This document shows positions 1 through 11,000 of a stretch of DNA of 64,000 nt, one piece after another. Source of the DNA: Phoronis australis. Lineage: Eukaryota; Phoronida; Phoronidae. A model generated the notes under the pieces. The model did not search any database. It had not been told where the DNA came from and saw nothing but the letters and a program-made list of their open reading frames with translations. Position numbers and translations under genes: made by a program. Where the stretch lies: the NCBI GenBank assembly GCA_002633005.1, contig NMRA01000035.1:62001-126000 (forward strand), given 5' to 3'. The first letter of the stretch is position 1; every line of letters begins with the position of its first letter.

Positions 1-713
1 ATACAAATACGTGGGCGCGCAATAAACAAAAGATGTTTGCAAATCACGACCGAACGCCTTGACATAGTCTTTAAAACAATGTAAAAGAAGAGAGCTAAAA
101 TATCACTACCTGTATCACAAACCCAACATTTTCACTCAAAACAGGATTTTAAAGTGATATATTTTTGATAAGAAAACAATGAATATGAACGCATCTGTGA
201 AAGACAGTATCCAAACAACCAGGCAGCAAAACTAATCTAAAATAATGAGGTACCTGTTACACAAAAATGATTGAAAAAATCCTCATGCCGATTCACTGCA
301 ATGATCACAACATAACACGATTTACAAACAAAACCGAATAACAGTCTATTTACCACACCTATTTGGTCGTTAGAAGCAATATGTTATGATAAGCATGAAG
401 TGACATACAAGCAGACAAAGCATAAGGATTAAGCATAGGAAAGCAAAAGCCAGCAAATGTACAATCATGTTGTTGTAGTTACTAGACACCAAACATGATG
501 AAATAAAACAAATTTATTCGCAAAACAGCCCTAATCTCCAAATTTTCTTTTTCCAGGTATGGCACCTATGGTAAAAGACAAATCTTCTCAATCATAACTG
601 TAAGTATGTATGTTTTTTTTTTCAGACCATTTACCAAGTAGAACAAGAGAAACGCTAGGCGTTGAAATGTGCCAATCACTGCACCGCAAATGGTATACAT
701 CTAGGGGTGTTTA

Positions 714-740
714 TAATTATTATTATTATTATTATTATTA
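714..740 (+). repeat. ATT microsatellite
   Basis: An uninterrupted run of about eight ATT units in non-coding DNA. Confidence 0.9.
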
Positions 741-759
741 GCACCTTGTAATATATAAA

Positions 760-1625
760 ATGAAAAGGCCACTAGAGGGCACAGCCAAGTACTGTCGTCT
801 CCCAGATTGAAAATTACTAGCTACATTTCATGATCTTGGTAGATAAAGAGCCATAGACTTAAATCGCCACAAGGGGACATCACAATAAAAGGACTAGTCC
901 CACAATCAAGGTCAGGTGTACTCCCCCAACAGGATCAATTACACTAAATTTCATTAAGGTCAGTTAAGGAACTTCAGTTGATGGATATCGAGAAACCAGC
1001 AAAAAACAAATTTGCCACTAGGGGCACCACAGTGATTGGATCCATCATTATCATCTTAATAGGAACACAACTGTAAAAATTTCAAAATGATCCTTTGAGT
1101 GCATTGGCATACAGAGGCGGAGACCAAAATACCCCAAAATGATAAAACTGTCGCTAAGGGATGCTGAATAATACATAATCAAAAAGAAATTGGAATATGC
1201 TTTGTCTCCTGAACAGAAACCTATTTCCATATTTCATCAAAGAATTTTATAGATATAGAAGCACATATAAATATAAGCTAAATAGCCACCAGGTGGGGTC
1301 ACGGTCGACCTGTGAAATTTCATGATTCTTGGTAATTAGAGACTGAGGCGAATGGCAAAAGATGCAAAACTAGCAAAAATAATCAATAGTTGGTACAGGT
1401 TATCTAGAATCTGTCTAAAGGAACATCCTGCCTGCCACCTCCATTATCGAACCCTGTTTGCCAAATTTCATGATGTCCCATCCATGGTAAGAGCATGTTC
1501 GAAAAACTTCATAAATATCCATCACAGGCTTCAGGAGATACAACAGCAAATGTTGCATGCTAGCTGGACACTGGACAGAGGGGATGACAGCATAATGTGC
1601 CCATACATATTAATCTATATGTAGG
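760..1625 (+). repeat. Degenerate interspersed repeat with GCCACTAGGGGC motifs
   Basis: The motif gccactagrgggca recurs in decayed form near 770, 866, 1013, 1153 and 1287, each followed by similar text (aaatttcatgatcttggtaa, then rgatatagaggcaaa). The end of the cluster, with ggacagaggggatgacagca and then a run to gtgcccatacatat, matches the end of a second copy at 61720-62050. It is non-coding and looks like an old transposon-derived family. Confidence 0.6.
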
Positions 1626-3492
1626 CACATAAAAATCGAGACACCACAGGGCTGACAGACCAATGCACCACTGGGCACAGTGAGACACCACCAGGCACAA
1701 AAAAGTTTCACTGGACTCCGCACCACATGACACAAACATTACAAACCTGTAAGCAAATCCTTAGGTGGTTCATCAGGCGAATACGTTGTCTTTGTCACTG
1801 ATCTTTGTACAAAGCCCGTCTCATTCGTTTCTCGCCATTCTATCAGTAAAAGTTAGTAGTGAAGAACAAGGCACAGTGTGATCAAGTACGAGTGCAAAAT
1901 GCCAGCACCAAGTGATTTCACGAAGTGAGAAGTAAATGATAATCTCACAACAGCTAAGAATGGAAGACTATAGAGACGCAATGATGACTTAGCAGTCAAG
2001 CAGAGTAGAAGACTCTTATTGCCTAATAGCTGATGATCAGATAAATTTAATTTCGTGTAAAATGTTTTCGGTCCACATACACTACTTGACACAAAGTGCG
2101 AACGGATACACATAACAAGTGACATTTCCCCATTAGTCTACAGGTTCAAGTAACGGCAAAGCATTTTTTGAAGTGAGGGGGTCCCCAACACCAAACTCCA
2201 CAAACATATTCATAAAAACGGTCAGTAAATAGAGTTGTTTGTTTTGTCACTTTTTAGTTCTGTAGAAATTTGACTGAATCCAGATATGTTAATAAGGTCC
2301 CATATAACCACAATGGATAACATTACCAAAAAGCGATTTTTGGTCAGTTTGGCATGTTTTAAAAGGTACTTTGAATATTTGTAATCGATATTCGTAAAAT
2401 TTAAATGTGCGATTCTGAAAACTGGAGGCGTGACACAATGAAGAAGTCACACATTGCAAACACTGTGTCAGACCAGCTGCATCAAAGTTGCATTAGTTTT
2501 ATTACCTGCTCCTGGCATCACTGCCCTGAAGTCAAAAGTCAAAACATTATGTAACGGGTCTGGAGCAGAAAACTTGGAGGCGTCTTAGCTATTAAGCAGT
2601 TATCAGAACAGAAGTACAAGAGAACAAACTAGAACCATTTCAAGTTTTCAGAAATAGCTCACTGCACCACATCTTCGGTACAATTACTCATATAAGTGGA
2701 AGAAAAAAGTTCAAAACACCTTTTATAATACATACAATGTGCCCAAATTGACCAAAAATGCCTTAAAAGGCAACACCTTCCTTTTACATCAGCCACTGAT
2801 TTCTGAATTTCCCAAGTTAGGCATCCTCCGCATTATCCCAGATGATTATGGTTTGTCAAAAATGATCCCAAGCAGGTGATTGCACTATTAAATGGGCTCA
2901 TATTGCAGTGAGGCTTTTTTAAAAGAAGCATATAATATAATTTGGCAAAATGCTAAGGAAAAGCAAGAAAGCTCGGAAACTATGCAAACAGTCTGTAAGT
3001 GCACATAATTCTGCTTGCCTTTCAAATAAAATACACAGTATTTCTGACAGTTTAGTCAAATTGTAATGGAATACAATTAACTGTGCCATGACCCTTAAAA
3101 ATGATTTGAAACAACTGAAGAACAGACATTGACCAAATAATATAAAAGGATAGCATGGCACAAATTAAATTGCTAAAATCGTTGCTGCTATTAAGCAATA
3201 CAATTTCCATTGAATTATGAAAGTGTGAACAATAATTTAATTTTCTATCATAAAGATGACTGAAAGCCAGAAATACTTCAACAGTTGAACAAAATGCAAA
3301 AACAAGGGACAGTTAATGAAGTAACTTAAAATGCTCACAATTGCAGCAAAATCAACTTTTTGGGGGATTGAAGACATGAAAAGATGGACCGATCAAATAC
3401 AGGATGTGGACTGATTACATGAGAAGGACTCTTAATAATAAGACGCCAACAACAGGACATGCAGACAAACAAAGGACGGCAAACAAATGATC

Positions 3493-3498
3493 TTTATT
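3493..3498 (-). terminator. Candidate polyadenylation signal AATAAA
   Basis: The exact AATAAA hexamer on the minus strand lies 489 bases after the stop codon. Placement is plausible for this gene, but the hexamer is common in AT-rich DNA. Confidence 0.4.
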
Positions 3499-3986
3499 TG
3501 GAATGATTAGTGGGTTTTACAGACAAAACATGGTTAAATAATGCATTTTGTACAGTTCACAGAAAATGTCAGTAAATCTAGGAAGACATAAAAATCAACC
3601 AGTTGGTTTTTTTTAATTCGGTACTTTCACATGGGAGCATAAATTAAATGGTAAACCAATTAACCGAAAAGCATATGAAAGGCATAAAGAACGTTAAAAA
3701 AGGGAAATCAACTATTGACACCACAAAACAAAAATAACAAGAATAACAAGAATAAGATTAAACCAAGCACTAATTAAAATAAGCAGGACAACTCACTCTT
3801 TCTACACAAAGCATTTAAAACTTGAGACGGCAGATTAATATGCTAATGAAATGTATCATAGAGGCTAAAGCAAAGCAAAATAGAAGAACTGGTCGATTTT
3901 TCATACAAAAAAGTGCCACTAGACCATAAAGCATTTCTTCTGCAACAAGCTCTCTCTCTCTCTCTAAATGAGCCATGCTGTTGTGC
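3493..3986 (-). other. ANK: Probable 3' UTR
   Basis: About 490 bases follow the stop, with no coding sign, a short CT/GA run at 3950-3964 and an AATAAA signal on the minus strand at 3493-3498. The transcript may end shortly after that signal (around 3470-3480). Other A-rich candidates lie further down, so the end is uncertain. Confidence 0.45.
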
Positions 3987-6900
3987 TCATAAGCGTTTCT
4001 CACCTGGTGTATCAAATTGGGATGTGTGACCAGTTGTCTCGTAATGGGTCTTCACCACTCGCTTTTTCACCACAGTCCCATCATCCAGTGTCTCCTCATA
4101 CTCTTGTACATCTGCACCATCGGGAATGGCACCAAACTCGGCAGACATCAGGGCCTGCATATCAGGCATCTGCGGTGCTGGGAGTGCTTCCTCTCTGACA
4201 ACCTCTTCCCCATTTTCATTAGTTGTCACAACACGACGTGTCACAGTTTGATGAGACTTAACTATCCTACGCTTCACAATTGTCCCATCTGGTAGGGTTT
4301 CTTCGTACTCTTCCACTTCATCACTAGGACCTGCTGTGAACTGATGAGAAGCAAGATCAAGTCGGCCTTCTTGCAACTGGCCAAGTTCCTCAGGCCCAGC
4401 AGACAGCAGATCCTCACCAGAAATCTTACGATGTACAGTTTGTTGTGTTTTTGTGACTACCACTCTTCGTTTTACAATGCTACCATCGGGTAATGTTTCT
4501 TCAAACTCTTCAACCTCAGGTGTCGATTCAGTATGCTCAGAAAAGTCATCTGGAACACCTTCAAGAATTTCAGACCCATCCAATGTGTGAACTACTCGGT
4601 GGGTTACTTTCTTGGTGACACGTTTCTTGATTATCTTTTTCCTGACAACAGTGCCATCTGGAAGAGTTTCTTCAACACACTCCACATCTTCTTCAGTCTG
4701 AGGAGCATCTTCCAGTGTCTCTTCCAGTCTAAAGCCATGGCCACCTTCTGTCGCTGACTGAGATTGGAATGTTTGCATCGTCTCATCAAATTCTCCCTGT
4801 ATACGTTCTGAAGAAATGTGATGGTCTTCAAATTCCTTGTTGGGCTCCAACTGCTCAACTTGTTGCACTAGCTCATCATCAGTAGTACTTTGCACTGGAG
4901 AATCGTCCATTTCCATATCTCTACCTAGTGCTTCTTGTGGAATTTCATCTTGTATTAGAAGCTGTGCTGGAGAAACAGGTGTAGGAGAAGGTTCTTCCTC
5001 GGTCACTTTATCTTCAAGAAATTTATCATCAAAACCTTTAGTTTGTGAATCTTCTTCTTCGAGGGGAGTCGGAATAGGAGTCATCTCTTCAGTTACCACA
5101 ATTTGATCTGAAATTTCTATTTCCTGGCCAAGTTCATGTGACACAAGAGTTTGTTCAAAATCCTCCAATTTAGGTGTTTCATCAACAAATGGATGATCAG
5201 CTTCAGGAGTACCAATGAGATCTGGGGATGTCTCATGAACTGAACTCCCAGGTGAGGACACCTCCTCAACAACAGGTGGTTCTTCTGTAGCAACTTTTTC
5301 AAAACCTGTTTCATCTAATTCAAAAGGAATTTCCTGAATTATAGGACTTTCGGGTGGTGAAACCTTGTCTGTTGCAGGAACATCTTGAAAAGTTTCTTCT
5401 GGCGGTTCTTCAACTGTGCAAACATTTGAAACTTCAGGAAGTGTTTCAACACGTCTCTCTTCTTCGTTTACTTCTTCGATAGTGGTAGACTGTTCAAAAT
5501 GGGTTTCCTCCAAATCTTCACCCTCCGCTGCTTCATCTTCTGTAGTCTTCGACTCATCTAAAAGAACTTCCTCTGAGGTCTGGTCCAGTAATCCAGCAGC
5601 AGTATAATCAGTAGGATATACATCCTCACTGACATGAGTCACTAAGGTTTCCTCACCAAATTCTGCTTCAAGTGGTTCAGGTGACTGAGGTTCATCAAAA
5701 AGTTCTACTTCAGGATCTTCCTCAATAATGTGCTTAGTGACTGTTTTTGTGACACGTGTCTTCATGATCTTTCGTATAACAGTTGTTCCATCTGGAAGTA
5801 ACTCTTCAAATTCCTCGACATCTGTGTGAGTCTCTGGTTTGCCTTCATACATTTCCATAGTTACTTCTCCAGTATAATCAGGGTGGAATTCATCTAAATA
5901 GCGTGACTGAGTTGGCTCTAAAGCCATGTCACGAATCTGTTCTGGTGTAATGCTTTGCCACCCTTCTGTAATGTATCGTTCTGTGAGCTCTTGAGTTGTC
6001 TTTGTTTTAATTATCTTTTTCTTAACAATTGTCCCATCAGGAAGTACCTCTTCAAGTTCTTGAACATCAGTCGCTGTTTCTGGTTCACTTTCAACGATTT
6101 CTGATCTCGTTATTGCACCTGGAGGAGCAGAGGCATGGGATGATGGTTGTTCTTCTTCAACAATTTCTTCTTCCAGAGGTTCATCTTGGTCTTCTTCCAT
6201 TTGTTCGAACTGTTCATCAATCAGCTCTTCGGTATATTCTTGTTCCTCAAGAGGATAACGTCGCTCAGCAAACTGCTCATCTTCAGCCAAAGCACTTATC
6301 AATTCTCCTGCTTCTTCAGGAGGCTCAAATTCTTTTCCAGCCTTATCAACAGGAGCATCCTCATAAGCAATTGGTGATTCTGGACCTAGTTCATGAGTGG
6401 ATATGTCAGCAGGGGCAACATTTTCTTCTGCAACATCTTGTTCTTTTACCTCTTGCTCTTGACTTTCATATTCTAGGTGGTCTTCTTCAATTTGTTCAAA
6501 CTGTTCATTAATCAGCTCTTCCGTATATTCTTGTTCCTCAAGAGGAAAGCGACGCTCAGGAAACTGGTCATCATCAGGCAAAGCACTTCTCAATTCTCCT
6601 GCTTCTTCAGGAGGCTCAAATTCTTTTCCAGCCTTATCAACAGGAGCATCCTCATCAGCAGTTGGCGATTCTGGACCTAGTTCCTGAGTGGATATATCAG
6701 CAGGGGCAACATTTTCTTCTGCAACATCTTGTTCTTTTACCTCTTGCTCTTGACTTTCATATTTTAGGTGGTCTTCTTCAATTTGTTCAAACTGTTCATT
6801 AATCAGCTCTTCGGTATATTCTTGTTCCTCAAGAGGATAATGTCGCTCAGCAAACTGCTCATCTTCAGCCAAAGCACTTATCAATTCTCCTGCTTCTTCA

Positions 6901-8038
6901 GGAGGCTCAAATTCTTTTCCAGCCTTATCAACAGGAGCATCCTCATAAGCAATTGGTGATTCTGGACCTAGTTCATGAGTGGATATGTCAGCAGGGGCAA
7001 CATTTTCTTCTGCAACATCTTGTTCTTTTACCTCTTGCTCTTGACTTTCATATTTTAGGTGGTCTTTTTCAATTTGTTCAAACTGTTCATTAATCAGCTC
7101 TTCGGTATATTCTTGTCCCTCAAGAGGATAACGTCGCTCAGCAAACTGCTCATCTTCAGCCAAAGCACTTATCAATTCTCCTGCTTCTTCAGGAGGCTCA
7201 AATTCTTTTCCAGCCTTATCAACAGGAGCATCCTCATAAGCAATTGGTGATTCTGGACCTAGTTCATGAGTGGATATGTCAGCAGGGGCAACATTTTCTT
7301 CTGCAACATCTTGTTCTTTTACCTCTTGCTCTTGACTTTCGTATTTTAGGTAGTCTTCTTCCATTTGTTCAAACTGTTTATCAGTCAGTTTTTCCGATTC
7401 TTCAGGAGGCTCAAATTCTTCTCCAGCCTTATCAACAGGAGCATCCTCATAAGCAATTGGTGATTCTGGACGTAGTTCATCTGTGGACAAATCAGCAGGA
7501 GCAATATTTTCTTCTCCAACATCTTGTTCTTTTACCTCTTGCTCTTGACGTTCATATTCTAGGTAGCTTTGTTCAGTTATCACATTCTGTTGAGACACTT
7601 CCACATTTGTTTGAGTCTCATCATGTGTTTCATACAGGTCAGAAGGAACTTCGTGCTTAGGAACCTCTTCAGCAGTAGCATCACTTTCACCAGGATATTC
7701 TTCAAATATAGGTGACTGGCCATCTGTCTCAGCAGGAAATTCGTCTGGGATAAGTTCTTCCTGCTCCATATACTGCCTTTCAAAAGTAGTATCTGGAGTA
7801 ATAGGAGCAGCAGCCGGCGTGTAGTCCTCTTCAACTAGTTCTGTTGTCTCAACTTCTTTACCCTCTACGAAAGAATCTTTTGCGAAGAGAGGCTGATAGC
7901 GCTCTTCCTCAGGAGTTGGTTCAGCTTCTTCAGGCTGGCGATCTTCAATTACCTGGGTCTCGGGCAATTTCTGATCAATAACCTCTTGCCCAGATGTCAC
8001 ACCAGCGTAGCGTGTCTCATCAGCCTCAGAAGAGAATT
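3987..8038 (-). CDS. ANK: Giant terminal exon: acidic tandem repeats and LPDGT modules
   Basis: This exon codes 1,350 residues plus stop, entered in phase 1 at acceptor TTACTCTTCAG. About residues 1-160 are acidic. Residues 160-620 are four and a part copies of a 97-residue (291-bp) unit with [17 protein letters not shown]-like, [19 protein letters not shown] and [16 protein letters not shown] parts. After it come six copies of a basic module, consensus [20 protein letters not shown] followed by TxxTVTxR, separated by acidic spacers. The frame ends TPGEKRL and TGA. A strong donor, CCAG|GTGAGAAAC, sits at 4003, six codons before the stop and in phase 1, so this could also be an internal exon. 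The C-terminal tail of ankyrins regulates the other domains; the roles of these modules are not known to me. Confidence 0.94.
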
Positions 8039-11000
8039 CTGAAGAGTAAGAAAATAGAAAATAGAAACCTTCACCAAACAAGAAGGGTGCAACAGAAGGC
8101 AGAATGCTAGCAACATAAAGTTCATGCTAATCCAATGTAGTAATAAATCAAACTTCTTAACACATGAGTTTCACATTAATTGTGGGCACACCAAGGTGAA
8201 ATTTGTAATATCACTATACAGTTGAAAAGCAAAAGTGTAAGGAACAAAACTATCAAGTCGTATTAATAATTCTGTCAATAAAAGTGTCGCTATTGAACAG
8301 CAGCCAGTGGACGTACAAAACAAAGCAGAAAATGACGTGTTACATACCTTCAAATCAGTGGCAAAGAATAAGCAGCAGCGACAGCCACTGAAAATTATTT
8401 GTTCTAAACCGCGCAGCTGATCAAGAACATGCAAGACCAAGCGTAGGCTCTTAATGTAGGTTATTTATTTGTGGATCTGGGCTAAACTGATGGAAGGCAT
8501 AACCAAGTGAGTGTGCATTGGCTAAGTGATACAATCCAGCACTGGTAACAGCAGCAGCAGCATGAACTTTCAAACAAACATGTTGAAGTAGTAAATTAAT
8601 AATATATAATACATAATGTTTATGCTGCTGAGCACGTTTGGCATTTGGAAAGCAGGCAGTTTGCACTCTAAAAGATACATTGTTTGTAGAATAACATGTT
8701 AATAAATGCATATCACAGTCAAAGCGACGTGGAAAAAAGTAACCAATGGGCAAACATAGTATTGTGAAGAGTCATGTCCATTTGGAATCCATTACCAACT
8801 TATTCGCATCTTGAATCAGAACCCATGCACATGTTAGGGATATCATTCCAAATATCTTTTTGTTATGAAGGCGTGTTGTCAGATACTTAGCCAATTGGTA
8901 CCTAAGTCAAGAGCTCATACAGAGCAATAAAGTGGTTTAGAATGCAGTAGCTAAACAAAATAGAAATATTCGCATACAATCAGTTTTAAAGGGGCTCCAA
9001 GCGCATGATTCTTCACTCTGCTCAAAGCAGGACTTTTACTGAGAAGATTAGGTCCAACAAAATAACGGCCTCTACAAAATTTCATACGTTGACGTCGAGT
9101 GACCACAACGTTTAATAACCCGAATGTCATTAGTTTAACATAAACAAGACCCAACCAATTCCGTTGGAATACACTAGAGTACAATTTAACCTAGTTAGCA
9201 GGCATCTAACTTAGTCATGTTAGTAGGCCGCATATCACAAAATCTGACATGCGTCAATCTAAATTTAGCTTCAGTACAAGAGTACTGAGATTCTATTTTA
9301 CAAGCTTCATGCTGCACGTAACTCACACGACAAAAATGAAAGCCGACACACACAAGTGTTCCAAAGCGGAATACATGTCCAGTACATACAATGGAATTTC
9401 ACACTACAGGGTATGGATGAAATATATCAAGTCACCTTTACGCAACAAGTTACCCTTAGAAAAACTTGTCCTACAGCATCTTGCCCTCAGTCAGCTGAGT
9501 GTCCAAACTACACACAGAACACCTTTTGACACAACGGAAGCATGGCTGCAGTTCAATGTGTTGGTTATTTGTATTGTTCTTTTCCGAGGTTTCTGCTCAT
9601 TTCTCGGGCATCGACTATTAGGCATCGACTATTAGATATTAAGTATTAGATTGTGTACGCAATCTTTCACGAGTAACTTGTTCTAGGTTAACTTGTATTT
9701 CTGACGGTACTTAAGCAGTGCCTAAGTATGTGATTTTGCAAAACTCGTCTGCAGAACTGCAAGAATGAAGCTATTAGCATGACAAGACAAATGTCATTTG
9801 CAGAAGAAAGTGTAGTAGTCTGAAGAACAATCAACTTTTAATTTAAAACATCGTTGAATAGACTTCACACACCTTCAACATAGGGAGCTTCCGCCGCCAT
9901 CTCTTGAGCAGTAGCACCACTTTCCACAGCCTCATCATCTGACATCTGCTCATCTGGTTGGTACTCTGGTTGCCTCTCAGTGACAACATCTCCCTCAGGG
10001 GTTAGTTCAGCTTCAGCTAAGCGGTCAATGATATCCTTCACCTCTGGGCTGGCCTCTTCAATTACTTGTCCATCTTCTACAATTGACATTGAGTGGATAA
10101 GACATGTAAGACACAAAAACGACATTTAAAAAGACAATATGTGAAAATCATTAAGTGCAAGAAGAGACTATGAGCTTTAACACACAACTGTGCACTTCCT
10201 TAGCTCTACTGACCTGCAATCAGATATGCCCGTGCGAGCACATTTGTTATCTTACACATTTTGTGAATAACATAGCATACACCATTTCCATCAAATGGCC
10301 TCTACCATTAGCGGTACAATTTACTAAGTTGCAGCCTAAGTCCTACCAGATGTTTATTCTAACAACACTGTATTAGAAGAGTCCTACCAGAAGATGAAAG
10401 TGCTAAGCCAATCCTACTGTTCGCATTTACTACAGAACACTAGCGCATATCTATCAAGAGCAGTAGTTTCTATCACTAGGATATAGGCGCACATTTAACA
10501 TACCCAATACAGACGCATACACAGAGTTGAGTTCCATACACTCAAGACATTGGCCAAGTGTGACTAGAGGCAAGAAATCTTCACTTACAGCACAGAAACA
10601 ACAAATACTATCCCATAATTTAGCATCACATTACCAATCAATCACTTCAAAGGCCACAAATTTGCTTAAGGTATAATAGTAGGTTCTAGAGCACACTCAG
10701 TTTTCACTAAATTGTGATTTTCTGCAGTCATGCGTGATCTTGCTTTTTGGCGACATTCTTGCGCCTATGGAACACATCCCTGATCAAACCCAAATGTTGA
10801 ATTAATTATTTTATGCTCGTCACTTTGGCCCAACACAGATGGATAAGTATGAGCTCAGCTGACTGCTTCAGATCATAGCTCGATGCAGGTGACCTGCAAA
10901 CAGTGAGACAAAATGTTCACATACCTGTGAACTACATTCGAAGTAATCAGCATAAATGTACTAGACATGGTTGCAATTAATTTTCATTGGCTACCGAAGG

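Larger units (their letters stand above)
1..3480. other. Non-coding sequence downstream of the ankyrin gene
   Basis: No open frame here resembles a protein I recognise, and frames stay under 100 codons on both strands. It holds an ATT microsatellite near 714-740 and a degenerate repeat cluster at 760-1625. If the donor at 4003 is used, a further ankyrin exon starting in phase 1 should lie here or beyond the window; I could not find one. Confidence 0.6.

Noticed and set aside
3815-4015. Extra minus-strand frame overlapping the end of the terminal exon
   Set aside because: It is in a different frame from the ankyrin reading and lies mostly in the 3' UTR with no recognisable sequence.
6029-7660. 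Plus-strand open frames of 60-160 codons with repeated hydrophobic text
   Set aside because: They are exact antisense shadows of the 291-bp acidic repeat; Glu/Gln-rich codons read as Leu/Phe/Ser on the other strand.
9249-9635. 128-codon plus-strand open frame in an intron
   Set aside because: No recognisable domain, signal or neighbouring gene structure, and length is within chance for AT-rich introns of this total size.
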